In this document: one piece after another, positions 1 through 8,448 of the stretch
Layout of the letters: each line of letters opens with the position of its first letter
Position numbering within the stretch: position 1 is the first letter of the stretch
NCBI GenBank assembly: GCA_944326695.1
Contig: CALVEZ010000012.1
Location: 1 to 64,000, forward strand
Length of the DNA stretch: 64,000 nucleotides
Direction: 5' to 3'
DNA from: Candidatus Bilophila faecipullorum
GTDB taxonomy: Bacteria > Desulfobacterota > Desulfovibrionia > Desulfovibrionales > Desulfovibrionaceae
Program-made: the position numbers and the translations under genes
Notes under the pieces: generated by a model
What the model was told of the DNA's origin: nothing
Databases searched by the model: none
What the model saw: only the letters and a program-made list of their open reading frames with translations

Positions 1-186
1 ATCCGTACCATGTCTGAACACATGGACGTGGACGTGTCCGGTATCCTGCGTCGCGAAATGAATCTCGATCAGGCCGGTGACAAGCTGCTTGACATGATGT
101 TCCAGACCATCGCGGGCCGTCTGACCGCCGCTGAAGCTCTGAAGCAGAACCAGTTTGTTATGACCCGTCTGTACGAAAGCGCCTAA
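1..186 (+). CDS. UxaA-family hydro-lyase, C-terminal fragment (5' end outside window)
   Basis: The first 61 codons of the window are open in frame 1 and end at TAA (184-186). The peptide contains [11 protein letters not shown], then an amphipathic stretch, and ends [10 protein letters not shown]. This matches the C-terminal end of the UxaA family, which includes altronate dehydratase and the large subunit of (2R)-sulfolactate sulfo-lyase (SuyB). The fragment cannot separate the two, because the catalytic region lies upstream of the window. It uses CGT, CTG and GAA codons heavily, which suggests good expression. A strong terminator follows 23 bases after the stop, so this is the last gene of its transcription unit. 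Family call is fairly sure; substrate is unknown. Confidence 0.6.
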   Translation: MRTMSEHMDVDVSGILRREMNLDQAGDKLLDMMFQTIAGRLTAAEALKQNQFVMTRLYESA

Positions 187-209
187 GCGCACACCCAGCC
201 TCTGAGAGG

Positions 210-254
210 CCGCCGCTTCCGCGTCTATCCCCCCCGCGCGGAGGCGGCGGTTTT
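210..254 (+). terminator. Rho-independent terminator of the UxaA-family gene
   Basis: A 14-base arm (210-223) pairs with 237-250 with a single G-U pair and a 13-base loop, followed directly by TTTT at 251-254. It closes the transcription unit entering from the left edge. Confidence 0.75.
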
Positions 255-704
255 CAGCCTTGAGAGAGGCATCGCCGCCCCCACAAAACTATATGGCGGC
301 CCCGAAAACCGCTCGCCGTACCGCCCGACGCGCCCTCCCCCTCCGACGGTCCGCACTCCCTCAATCCATCCTCATGATCTTCCCCATCCCCGCGCGGTCC
401 CGCCTTCCGGCCCGCATCAGCGTCGCACCCCACCTTCTTGCGGGCATGAGGCCGCGCTTTCGAGCCGTTTCCGAAAGGCCCCGCCCCGGAGAAAGGAAGT
501 CCTCTCTCATCTTCCGGCGTAATATGCCTTTCGGCATTTGGCTCCTGCGGCTTTGCCTGATATGGTGTCGCCCGGCGCTGCCGCAGGGCGGCCGCGGCAC
601 CCTGCACGCGACGGGGGGAGCACAGGGCGCAAACGCGGCGGCCTTTTCCGGGGCGCCTTCGGCAACAAGGGTATGGCATTCTTCATGGAGAAAGGAGCTT
701 TGTA
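255..704. other. Non-coding stretch upstream of sufC
   Basis: About 450 bases with no convincing gene. Open frames here on both strands look like GC-rich chance frames and have no recognisable motif. The only clear signal is the sufC ribosome-binding site AAAGGAG near 690-696. I see no Rrf2/IscR-type operator I could defend. Confidence 0.5.
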
Positions 705-1514
705 ATGCTTGAAATACACGACCTGCACGTGGAAATCGCCGGGACGCCGGTCCTGAAGGGGGTCAGCCTGCATATCAGGCCCGGCGAAACCTTCATTCTC
801 TTCGGACCGAACGGTTCGGGCAAAACCACCCTGCTCATGACCATCATGGGTTTCAGCGGCTACACCGTAACCAAAGGAAGCATCCGCTTCAAAGGGCACG
901 ACATCACCTACGCTCCCATGTACGAGCGCGCCAGACTGGGCATGGGGATGTCCTTTCAGCGTCCCCCGACGATCCACGGCCTGCCCGTCCGCAACCTGCT
1001 CGCCATGTGTGGCCGGGGGCGCGCCCCTCAGGACATCAACGCGCTGGCGCAGCGTGTCCATTTTGAGCGATTCCTTGACCGCGACGTCAACGCGGGCTTT
1101 TCCGGGGGCGAAATCAAACGTTCGGAAATGCTGCAATTGATGGTCCAGCAGCCGGACCTCCTCCTTTTCGACGAACCCGAATCCGGCGTGGACATCGAAA
1201 ACATGGCCGTGATCGGCAAGGCCGCCCGTCAGTTGCTGACCGGGAACGCCGGGGAAGACGCGGGCTGCGTGAAAAGGCAGTCCCTCGAACAGGGCAAGTC
1301 CGGGCTCATCATCACGCATACGGGCTATATTCTGGATTACGTCAACGCCGATCGCGGGCAGGTGATGTATGAAGGCCACCTCTGCTGTGAGGCGCGGCCT
1401 CTCGACATCCTCGAACACGTGCGCAAGTACGGGTATCAGGAATGCCTGCGCTGCTTCGGGGAAAAGGAATTACGGACGCTGCGCGGGCACGCGGGGGAGG
1501 AATCGCATGTTTGA
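705..1514 (+). CDS. sufC: SufC, ATPase of the SUF iron-sulfur cluster assembly system
   Basis: A 269-residue ABC-type ATPase that drives Fe-S cluster assembly on the SufB-type scaffold in the cytoplasm. The Walker A motif GPNGSGKTT lies near residues 34-42. The Q-loop is in the SFQRPP segment, the ABC signature is replaced by the SufC-typical FSGGEIKRSE, and Walker B is LLLFDEPESGVD. The ESGVD form, in place of the transporter-type ATSALD, is characteristic of SufC. ATG 705 is preceded by AAAGGAG. The stop overlaps the start of the next gene by eight bases, so the two are translationally coupled. Only sufC and one SufB/D-type scaffold are present, the compact two-gene form seen in archaea and many anaerobes. 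Confidence 0.93.
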   Translation: MLEIHDLHVEIAGTPVLKGVSLHIRPGETFILFGPNGSGKTTLLMTIMGFSGYTVTKGSIRFKGHDITYAPMYERARLGMGMSFQRPPTIHGLPVRNLLAMCGRGRAPQDINALAQRVHFERFLDRDVNAGFSGGEIKRSEMLQLMVQQPDLLLFDEPESGVDIENMAVIGKAARQLLTGNAGEDAGCVKRQSLEQGKSGLIITHTGYILDYVNADRGQVMYEGHLCCEARPLDILEHVRKYGYQECLRCFGEKELRTLRGHAGEESHV

Positions 1515-2658
1515 TTTGAAACGCTACAACTTCGCCGGAAACGATGCGGGCATACAGGATTTCAGCGCCCTGAGCGAAGCGGACAGGAAGCGCCTTGTCT
1601 ATGCGGGCATCAACCCGGACGGGCAGGAACGGAGCGGCTCCTTCCTGCACATGAACCATTCGGGCGTGTGCAGCCGGAGTTTTCAGGAGGGCCTTGAAAT
1701 CCTCGACATCAAGGAGGCCCTGCGCCGCTACGACGGCCTGCCCCAGTATTACTGGAAGCTCCTCAACCCCGAACAGGACGAGATTTCCCGGCTCACCGCC
1801 CAGAACCTGCACGGCGGCTACTTCATCCGCGTCCGCAAGGGCGTAAAAATCACGGAGCCGGTCCAGTCCTGTCTCTTCATCAAGGGGAACGGCGTAGGGC
1901 AAAACGTGCACAACCTCATCATCGTCGAGGAAGGCGCGGAACTCAACGTCATTTCCGGCTGCGCCACGGCCCACGGCACGGAAGACGCCGCGCATGTGGG
2001 GCTCTCAGAGATGTATGTGGAAAAAGGCGGCAAACTCACCTTCACCATGATCCACAACTGGGGTGAATCCGTCAGCGTCCGGCCCCGCACAGCAGGCGTC
2101 CTTGAAGAGAACGCCACGCTGGTGAGCAACTACGTCCTGCTCCAGCGCGTGCAGGACATCACCATGTACCCCACCCTTTCCCTGAACGGCGAGAACGCCG
2201 TGGCCCGCTTCAATTCCGTCATCGTGGCGCCCGAGGGCTCCCACGTGGACACGGGTAACCGCCTTCTGCTCAACGCGCCCAACACGCGGGGCGAGATCAT
2301 CGCGCGCACCCTGACCACCGGCGGCACGATCATCAACCGGGGATTCATCGGCGGTTATGCGGCACCCGCCCGGGGCCATCTGGAATGCAAGGGGCTTATC
2401 CTCGGGGAAGGCCGCATCCACGCCATCCCCGAACTGGACGCTACGGCGGACGGCGTGGAACTCTCGCACGAGGCCGCCGTAGGGAAAATCGCGCAGGAAG
2501 AAATCGAATACCTCATGGCGCGCGGACTCGATGAGGACGAAGCCACCTCGACCATCGTCCGCGGCTTCCTCAATGTGGACATCATGGGGCTTCCCGCCGA
2601 GCTGAAGCAAATGATGGATAAGGAAATCAACAAGCTCAACGGCGGCAAGGTCATGTAG
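1507..2658 (+). CDS. sufB: SufB/SufD-family scaffold protein
   Basis: A 383-residue protein of the SufBD family that forms the beta-helix scaffold on which SufC assembles Fe-S clusters. The C-terminal half holds the recognisable core: NSVIVAPEGSHVDTGNRLLL, TRGEIIARTL, and the GRIHAIPELDATADGVELSHEAAVGKI segment, followed by the EIEYLMARGLDEDEA tail that occurs in SufB and SufD. It is shorter than E. coli SufB (about 495 residues) and resembles the compact SufB that works with SufC alone. The ATG at 1507 is chosen because it sits after GGGGGAGG and overlaps the sufC stop. No SufA, SufS or SufE gene follows, so cysteine desulfurase must be encoded elsewhere. Confidence 0.88.
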   Translation: MFDLKRYNFAGNDAGIQDFSALSEADRKRLVYAGINPDGQERSGSFLHMNHSGVCSRSFQEGLEILDIKEALRRYDGLPQYYWKLLNPEQDEISRLTAQNLHGGYFIRVRKGVKITEPVQSCLFIKGNGVGQNVHNLIIVEEGAELNVISGCATAHGTEDAAHVGLSEMYVEKGGKLTFTMIHNWGESVSVRPRTAGVLEENATLVSNYVLLQRVQDITMYPTLSLNGENAVARFNSVIVAPEGSHVDTGNRLLLNAPNTRGEIIARTLTTGGTIINRGFIGGYAAPARGHLECKGLILGEGRIHAIPELDATADGVELSHEAAVGKIAQEEIEYLMARGLDEDEATSTIVRGFLNVDIMGLPAELKQMMDKEINKLNGGKVM

Positions 2659-2701
2659 TGCCTTTTCCGGCCTTCATCAAGGCCGCCTTCCAGACTCTGG
2701 A

Positions 2702-2733
2702 GCCGGGCGCAAGGGTACCCCCTTGCGCCCGGC
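2702..2733 (+). terminator. Perfect 14-bp hairpin downstream of sufB
   Basis: Arms 2702-2715 and 2720-2733 are perfectly complementary with a TACC loop. There is no U-tract, so it may terminate inefficiently or stabilise the 3' end. Otherwise the 314 bases between sufB and the MerR gene hold nothing I recognise. Confidence 0.5.
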
Positions 2734-2972
2734 GGATGCCTTTCGACGCCCACACGCGGGGCGAATGCTTTCGCACAAGCATTCCGTCCAGCAAAGCTCC
2801 CCTCCCGGACAAGAGCGCAGACGCTCTCATCCGCTGTGGGAAAAGCGGCCGTACGCTTCCCCGGACATGGACGCCCCTCTCCGCAGGAACCCTTTTCCCC
2901 CGACATCCCCAGCGCCGCGGCTACCGGACGCCTTCCTCCCACACGGAGGGGCCTCTCTTCTGGGGCCGCCGC

Positions 2973-3464
2973 TTACCCTTCCTTCCGAGAAGCCCCCGCC
3001 TTGCGGGGCTGGCCCTGGCCGCCGCTTTCGGCTTGGAGGCAGCGGAGATTTTCGCAATAAGGGCAGCTTTCTCCCGCACTCAGGCTCTGCAAAATCCCGC
3101 ATTCGGCCCTCTTCCCACCTGAACATTTGTGAAGCAGGGTTTGAAGATGCCCCTTCAGATGCTCCAGCGAGGCGATCTGCGCCTCCACATTGGCAATATG
3201 CTCTTCGATGAGCGAATTGATCCAGTCGCAATTCACCGTCGGCTTATCCTGAAAGGCAAGAAGCTCACGAATCTCCGAAAGGTTCATCCCATGCTGGCGG
3301 CAATGCCGGATGAAGCGCAGCCGTGCGATATCCTCGTCCCCATACAGACGGTAGTTGGACCCCGTGCGCTCGGGTTCGCGCAACAGGCCCTCCTTTTCGT
3401 AATATCTGATCGTCACCACCTGACAGCCCGTCATGTTTGCCAGCTCGCCGATCCTGACTTTCAT
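2973..3464 (-). CDS. MerR-family metal sensor, CadR/PbrR type
   Basis: A 163-residue MerR-family regulator. The N-terminal winged helix reads IGELANMTGCQVVTIRYYEK, followed by the YRLYGDEDIARLRFI segment and a long dimerisation helix. Cys79, Cys114 and Cys122 (in HKCSGGKRAECGIL) occupy the metal-site positions of the CadR/PbrR/ZntR group, which sense Cd, Pb or Zn. The extra Cys-rich tail (CPYCENLRC) is unusual and could add a second metal site. It is divergent from a P1B-type ATPase whose promoters carry MerR-type dyads, so it most likely activates that exporter. A MerR regulator binds an overlong spacer and untwists it when metal binds. Exact metal is not decidable from sequence. Confidence 0.88.
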   Translation of the reverse strand: MKVRIGELANMTGCQVVTIRYYEKEGLLREPERTGSNYRLYGDEDIARLRFIRHCRQHGMNLSEIRELLAFQDKPTVNCDWINSLIEEHIANVEAQIASLEHLKGHLQTLLHKCSGGKRAECGILQSLSAGESCPYCENLRCLQAESGGQGQPRKAGASRKEG

Positions 3465-3490
3465 GGCTTCCTCCTTGTGCTCATAAGTCT

Positions 3491-3519
3491 AGAATAAGTA
3501 GAGGTTTTTGACCTGTCAA
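3491..3519 (-). promoter_or_regulatory. Sigma70-type promoter of the merR gene
   Basis: On the minus strand TTGACA (3514-3519) and TATTCT (3491-3496) are separated by 17 bases, ahead of the ATG at 3464. Unlike the ATPase promoters, the spacer has normal length and no dyad. Confidence 0.65.
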
Positions 3520-3564
3520 ACCTCGCCGCCGTCCCCTTTCCTCCGCCTTTTTTCCATCATGCGC

Positions 3565-3595
3565 TTGACCCTCGAGCCGCTAGAGGCTGTAAACC
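3565..3595 (+). promoter_or_regulatory. MerR-type promoter/operator 1 upstream of the metal ATPase
   Basis: TTGACC (3565-3570) and TAAACC (3590-3595) are separated by 19 bases, the overlong spacer typical of MerR-controlled promoters. The spacer carries the dyad CCTCGAG-CCG-CTAGAGG (3570-3586, six of seven positions paired). Confidence 0.7.
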
Positions 3596-3630
3596 TTTTC
3601 CAACAGAGCCGGGAAAAACGCCCTGCCCTC

Positions 3631-3661
3631 TTGACCCTATAGGGGCTATAGGCATTATCTT
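3631..3661 (+). promoter_or_regulatory. MerR-type promoter/operator 2 upstream of the metal ATPase
   Basis: TTGACC (3631-3636) and TATCTT (3656-3661) are separated by 19 bases with a perfect dyad CCTATAG-GGG-CTATAGG (3636-3652). It lies exactly 66 bases downstream of operator 1 in the same orientation and 65 bases before the ATPase start. Confidence 0.75.
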
Positions 3662-3725
3662 GAAAGAAAGCTGAAACGCAGAACAGCACAACCGCTGACA
3701 TAAACAGCCTGTACGGAGAATCAGC

Positions 3726-6473
3726 ATGAGCAATGCAAGCGTCCCGTGTCCCTGCGGCACCTCTCATCCTGCGGGGTACGTGTGTGAAAAGGCCCGCGCC
3801 CTTGAAACGCGGCAACCCGAAAACGCCGCCTGCCATTGCGGGCACGGGCATGACCATAGGCCCTCCCCTGAAACGCCTTCCGCGCCCGAGGCCGGGCACG
3901 AGCATGATCACGGCTGCGGCCATGAGCATTCCCATATTCATGCCCACGGGCACGGGTCTGATGACGATCCCCTCTCCGAGCCGGTCCACGCGCACGGGCC
4001 GGATGGCGATTGCGGCCATGAGCACCATGCCCACGGCTCCTGTTGCGGGCACGAACACGCGGCCCCGCAGGAAGTGGACTTCGCGACGCTGGGCGAAAGT
4101 TCCGAGACGCGCGCCATCTACCGGATCATGAACATGGACTGTCCGATGGAGGAGGCGCTGATCCGCAAAAAGCTCGCCACGGTGCCGGGGATCGAGGGGC
4201 TGGAATTCAACCTCATGCAAAGAATCCTCACGGTCCGGCACGGCCTGCCGTCCACGGAACCCATCGAAGCGGCCCTGAAAGCGATTGACATGACCCCGGA
4301 CCCCCTCCAAAAACCGGGCGCGACGGCCATCTTTTCCCTCAGCGGCATGGACTGCCCGACGGAGGAAAAGCTCGTCCGTGACCGGCTTTCCCGTCTGCCC
4401 GGCGTGCTTTCCGTAGAATGCGATCTCATGCGGCGCACGCTCACGGTCCGGCATGAGCCCACAGCCCTCCCCGCCGTCTCCGAGGCGTTGGCCTCCCTCA
4501 ATCTGGGCGCAAAACTGCTGGACGCCCAAAGCGGGGAAAACGACGTCATCCCCGAGCCCATGATTCCGTGGAAGGAACTGGCCGTGGCGGGCGCGTTCGC
4601 GGCGCTCTCCGAAGGCTTTGAGCTTATCCACGAATGGCAGGCCCGGCCTTTCGGCTACGATCCGTCGGCATGGACCATCGGCGGCTACCCCATCCTCGAA
4701 TGGCTTCCCCTGCTTTTCGCCGTCCTCGCCATCGCTCTGGGCGGCCTGACCACCTACAAAAAAGGCTGGCTGGCCGTTTCCAACTTCAACCTGAACATCA
4801 ACGCGCTCATGTCCGTGGCCGTGACCGGGGCCGTCATCATCGGGCAATACCCGGAAGCCGCGATGGTCATGGTCCTCTTCAACCTCTCCGAGGCTATCGA
4901 GGCCAAGGCTCTTGATCGGGCGCGCAACGCCATCAAGGGCCTGCTCGCGCTTGCGCCGGATACCGCGACGGTGCTGGGACAGGACGGCGCGTGGACGGAA
5001 ACGGACATTCGCGAGGTGGCGGTCGGCAGCCGCGTGCGCGTCCGGCCCGGTGAAAAGATCGCCCTTGACGGCGTCCTCGTCAGCGGCAGTTCCACCGTCA
5101 ATCAGGCTCCCATCACCGGCGAAAGCCTGCCTGTGGAGAAAAAAGCCGGGGATGCGGTCTACGCCGGGACCATCAACGAATCAGGCTCCTTTGAGTTTGA
5201 AGTGACCGCCCTCGCCACGGCGTCTACGCTCGCCCGCATCATCCATGCCGTGGAAGAGGCGCAAGGGAGCCGCGCGCCCATGCAGCGCTTCGTGGACGCC
5301 TTCGCCCGCTACTACACCCCCGTTGTCTTCCTCATCGCCATAGCCGCGGCGCTTGTCCCGCCCCTGTTCATGGGCGGGGAATGGCTGGCCTCCGTGTATA
5401 CCGCGCTGGTCATACTGGTCATCGGCTGCCCCTGCGCGCTGGTCATTTCCACGCCCGTCAGCATCGTCAGCGGCATGGCGGCGGCCACCCGCTACGGGAT
5501 TCTGATCAAGGGCGGCATGTTCCTTGAACAGGGACGGCTCCTCAAGTGGCTCGCGCTGGATAAGACGGGCACCATCACGCACGGCAGGCCCCGCCAGACC
5601 GACTTCGCGCCCGTAGGCCGCATGGAGGCAGGCGAGGTCACCGCGCTGGCGGCAAGCCTTGCGGCGCGCTCGGATCACCCCGTCTCCAGAGCCATCGCGG
5701 AACAGGCCGCGCACTCCGGCGTTTCCCTCCTGAGCGTGGAGGGCTTCACGGCCATTCCCGGGCAGGGTGTGAGCGGCGTCATCAACGGCGCACTGTGGCA
5801 TCTGGGCAACCGCAGAATGGTGGAAGCGCTGAAAAAGGACGCCGCCGCGCTGGAACAAGAAATCCTGCGGCTGGAGCGGGAAGGCAAGACCGTGGTTGCG
5901 CTGGTGGGAGAGCAAGGCGTGGAAGGGCTCTTCGCCGTGGCCGACACGGTGAAGGAAAGCAGCCTTCAGGCGATGAAGGAATTGCAGGCGCTGGGCGTGA
6001 AGACGGTGATGTTGACCGGCGACAACGAGCACACCGCCGAAGCCATCGCCCGGCAGGTAGGCGTGGACGACTTCCGGGGCAACCTCCTGCCCGAGGACAA
6101 GCTGCGGATCGTCGAGGAGCTTGAGCGGCGCGGCGGGAAAGTGGGCATGGTGGGGGACGGCATCAACGACGCCCCGGCCCTTGCCAAGGCCCATATCGGC
6201 TTCGCGATGGCGGGCGGAGGGACCGATACGGCCATCGAGACGGCGGATGTGGCCCTGATGGACGACGATTTGAGGAAGATTCCCCGCTTCATCCGGCTGT
6301 CCCAGTCCACCTACGCTATTCTGGTCCAGAACATCACGCTGGCGCTCGGCGTCAAGGCCCTGTTCTTCGCCCTCACCTTTACCGGCAACGCCACCATGTG
6401 GATGGCCGTCTTCGCCGACGTGGGCACCGCGCTTTTGGTCGTCGCCAACGGCCTGCGGGCGATGAGGCAATAA
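3726..6473 (+). CDS. zntA: P1B-type Zn/Cd/Pb-exporting ATPase with His/Cys-rich N-terminus
   Basis: A 915-residue heavy-metal efflux ATPase of the inner membrane. Residues 1-120 hold about 22 His and 9 Cys in GHEH/HAHGH-type runs. Two HMA-like domains follow, with MDCP motifs at Cys139 and Cys210. The core has the TM6 motif CPC (568-570), phosphorylation site DKTGT (Asp612), SDHPVS, TGDN and GDGINDAPAL. The C-terminal membrane part has GVKALF and FADVGTALL, whose Lys and Asp are signatures of the Zn/Cd/Pb (P1B-2) group. ATG 3726 follows GGAGAATCAGC. Regulation is probably by the divergent MerR protein through two tandem operators. ZntA is the best name; preference among Zn, Cd and Pb is inferred from family only. 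Confidence 0.9.
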   Translation: MSNASVPCPCGTSHPAGYVCEKARALETRQPENAACHCGHGHDHRPSPETPSAPEAGHEHDHGCGHEHSHIHAHGHGSDDDPLSEPVHAHGPDGDCGHEHHAHGSCCGHEHAAPQEVDFATLGESSETRAIYRIMNMDCPMEEALIRKKLATVPGIEGLEFNLMQRILTVRHGLPSTEPIEAALKAIDMTPDPLQKPGATAIFSLSGMDCPTEEKLVRDRLSRLPGVLSVECDLMRRTLTVRHEPTALPAVSEALASLNLGAKLLDAQSGENDVIPEPMIPWKELAVAGAFAALSEGFELIHEWQARPFGYDPSAWTIGGYPILEWLPLLFAVLAIALGGLTTYKKGWLAVSNFNLNINALMSVAVTGAVIIGQYPEAAMVMVLFNLSEAIEAKALDRARNAIKGLLALAPDTATVLGQDGAWTETDIREVAVGSRVRVRPGEKIALDGVLVSGSSTVNQAPITGESLPVEKKAGDAVYAGTINESGSFEFEVTALATASTLARIIHAVEEAQGSRAPMQRFVDAFARYYTPVVFLIAIAAALVPPLFMGGEWLASVYTALVILVIGCPCALVISTPVSIVSGMAAATRYGILIKGGMFLEQGRLLKWLALDKTGTITHGRPRQTDFAPVGRMEAGEVTALAASLAARSDHPVSRAIAEQAAHSGVSLLSVEGFTAIPGQGVSGVINGALWHLGNRRMVEALKKDAAALEQEILRLEREGKTVVALVGEQGVEGLFAVADTVKESSLQAMKELQALGVKTVMLTGDNEHTAEAIARQVGVDDFRGNLLPEDKLRIVEELERRGGKVGMVGDGINDAPALAKAHIGFAMAGGGTDTAIETADVALMDDDLRKIPRFIRLSQSTYAILVQNITLALGVKALFFALTFTGNATMWMAVFADVGTALLVVANGLRAMRQ

Positions 6474-6481
6474 GCGAGCGG

Positions 6482-6521
6482 CGGGCAAGGGATTTCGCCT
6501 TTTGCCGGAATCCCTTGCCCG
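6482..6521 (+). terminator. Hairpin after the ATPase gene
   Basis: A perfect 12-bp stem (6483-6494 with 6509-6520), extended by one C-G pair at its base, begins ten bases after the ATPase stop. No U-tract follows. Confidence 0.45.
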
Positions 6522-6555
6522 GTCCGCGCGGAAGGTGAAGGGAGACGAAGAGATC

Positions 6556-6603
6556 GGCAGGCAGGCAGGAAGGAAGGAAGGAAGGAAGGAAGGAAGGAAG
6601 GAA
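6556..6603 (+). repeat. Tetranucleotide repeat (GGCA)3(GGAA)9
   Basis: Three GGCA units (6556-6567) run into nine perfect GGAA units (6568-6603). The tract is intergenic, after the ATPase and just before two decayed gene fragments. Tracts of this length can change size by slippage. Confidence 0.95.
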
Positions 6604-6629
6604 CCCCTTGCCCCCAGCGCTTATGAGGG

Positions 6630-6857
6630 TTGTCCGGCTTGAATTTATCACGTGATGCCTTCCCGCGCCCACAGCGCTCAGGAGACTGTGCGGCCACCCT
6701 CTGGTTTCTTTTGGGGTACGATTTCAACTTTACCCTGTCCATCGACATCGCGCCCCTTGTCATCCCCTGCCCCTGCGCCTTCGGGCTGGACGCTCCCGAC
6801 CCTATGGGTGGGCACAGGGTACGCGGCGGCATCCTGTTCAAGTCCGGCCCATCCTGA
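6630..6857 (+). pseudogene. Remnant of a second P-type (copper-type) ATPase
   Basis: From about 6724 the frame reads TLSIDIAPLVIPCPCAFGLD and then GGILFKSG before a stop at 6855-6857. This matches the TM6 region of CopA-type copper ATPases (consensus around VIACPCALGLATP and GILFKSG). The segment between those motifs is altered, and neither the phosphorylation domain nor any other part of the protein is present. The CPC metal-binding motif survives. It is a short decayed fragment of a different ATPase subgroup from the intact gene upstream. The upstream part of this frame (6630-6720) has no recognisable homology and may not belong to it. Confidence 0.6.
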
Positions 6858-7042
6858 TGGGTGTGGACGGCGTCCGCGACGTGGCGCAGGCCGCGCCTGA
6901 GGCCCTGCTCATCGCCACGCACATGGATGCGGTCAACCACGCCCGCATCAACCGGGCCGATCTCCGGAAGTTTGCCGAGGCCGAAGGCCTGATGTCCCGG
7001 CTGTTCCTTCTGGAGGACGGTGAAGAACTCGAATGTTTGTAA
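6857..7042 (+). pseudogene. C-terminal remnant of an MBL-fold metallo-hydrolase
   Basis: The frame encodes MGVDGVRDVAQAAPEALLIA followed by THMDAVNHARINRADLR and a short acidic tail ending at TAA (7040-7042). This resembles the C-terminal segment of a family of MBL-fold hydrolases that carry an HMDAxNH motif. The HxHxDH zinc-binding half is missing, and the fragment abuts the stop of the ATPase remnant. The two fragments therefore look like the junction left by a deletion. It could in principle be translated, but it would lack an active site. Confidence 0.55.
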
Positions 7043-7569
7043 CCCCCATCAAGTAAAACGGTCCTTTCCGGGCCTTGCCCCGGAAGCTGGCCCTTCCCGT
7101 CCCGGTACGCGGCAGAGATTTCCCCGCGCACCGGGACTCCCTTGCGGGAGCGCAAATGTGCGTCACGAGGTACGGGGGATTTCCCCGCGCGTCGAGACTC
7201 GTCTTTTCTCCTTCCTCAGATTGATCCCCCCGCAAAAAAACGATGCCGGGCAGAAGTCGCACCTTGGCCGCCTCTCAAGGCCACAGGATGCTCTATAGCG
7301 GATATTTCTTTATAAGTCCTTGTCTCTAAAAGGCGTTTTGCGTAAGCATCAAAGGTGGCCGTCCCTGTCTCCCTGAGCGGGAAAGCGGGCGGCGTTTGAT
7401 CACCCCCAGTAATCACGCTTCGCCTCCCCCGTAAGGGGGAAAGGACGGCGGGACGGAAACGGTCTTCCCGCACGCCCGCGCAGACGGCCTTCCGCCGTGC
7501 CGGGCAAGGGGGCCTGTCCCCTTCCGGCGGACGCTCGTTGTTGCCAACGTTTCGCGATACGGAGTCTCC
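7043..7569. other. Non-coding stretch before the cytochrome operon
   Basis: About 530 bases with no recognisable gene. A modestly AT-rich patch near 7290-7340 is the likeliest place for the promoter of the cytochrome operon, but I see no clear -35/-10 pair. Confidence 0.4.
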
Positions 7570-8445
7570 ATGAAAAAGCGCAATGTCTTCTTTGCCCTCG
7601 TTTTGACGGCCCTGCTGCTCGTCTTCGGCGTCTGGCTGCTTTCCTTTTTCCGCTCCACCCTGTCGACGAAACGCATCGCCGTGGAACAGGAAGCGGGAAG
7701 CCCACAAGCCGCCCTTTCCATCGCTCAACCCTTTTTCAACCCGCCACGCCCGGAGGACGCCCCTGAAAACATCCGGGCGGAGGTCATGCTCGGCTATAAA
7801 ATCATGACCGAAACGAAAAAATACGCGGGCGAATACGTCAAGAACGACCTCTCGTGCTCCAGTTGCCATTTTGACGGGGGCAGGAGCCGCAACAGCATCT
7901 CGCTTGTGGGCGTGGGAGCCACCTATCCGCGTTACCGCAGCCGTCAGGATTACACCGTGGACATCGCCATGCGCACGCAGGACTGCTTCGAGCGCAGCAT
8001 GAACGGCGTGGCCCCCGCCCTTGATACGCAGGTCATGCAGTCGCTGCTGGTCTACATGCAGTGGATATCCAAGGGCATTCCCATCTATTCCAAGCTGCCG
8101 TGGGCGCTCCCGAGCGATCTGGGCAACCCGCACAAGCCCAACGTGGAGGACGGGGCCAAAGTCTACGCAAACGTCTGCGCCCGCTGCCACGGCGAGGAAG
8201 GTCAGGGCACGCCCATCGCACCGCCGCTGTGGGGCGACGGTTCCTACAACGACGGCGCGGGTATGAACCGCATCACGACCTTTTCCGTGTTCACATGGCG
8301 CTTCATGCCCAAAAACGCCCCTTCCCTGACGCAGGAACAGGCCATCGACGTGGCGGGCTTCGTCCACGAAAAACCGCGTCCGAAATTCGTGTCCACCCAT
8401 GCCGACAAGATCAGGCAGATCATCCCCTTGCCGGAGGAAAAGTAA
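7570..8445 (+). CDS. Membrane-anchored diheme cytochrome c
   Basis: A 291-residue protein with an N-terminal signal or anchor helix (residues about 5-27) and two c-type heme sites, CSSCH (96-100) and CARCH (203-207). The arrangement, with a first domain of HFDGGRSRNS type and a second CARCHGEEGQGTP domain, resembles the TsdA-like diheme cytochrome group. True thiosulfate dehydrogenases need specific cysteine or lysine ligands that I cannot confirm. It is the first gene of a three-gene operon, three bases before the CydA-like gene. It is probably the periplasmic electron donor or acceptor of that complex. ATG 7570 follows GGAGTCTCC. Assignment as diheme cytochrome c is firm; its redox partner is inferred from position. 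Confidence 0.82.
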   Translation: MKKRNVFFALVLTALLLVFGVWLLSFFRSTLSTKRIAVEQEAGSPQAALSIAQPFFNPPRPEDAPENIRAEVMLGYKIMTETKKYAGEYVKNDLSCSSCHFDGGRSRNSISLVGVGATYPRYRSRQDYTVDIAMRTQDCFERSMNGVAPALDTQVMQSLLVYMQWISKGIPIYSKLPWALPSDLGNPHKPNVEDGAKVYANVCARCHGEEGQGTPIAPPLWGDGSYNDGAGMNRITTFSVFTWRFMPKNAPSLTQEQAIDVAGFVHEKPRPKFVSTHADKIRQIIPLPEEK

Positions 8446-8448
8446 GCC

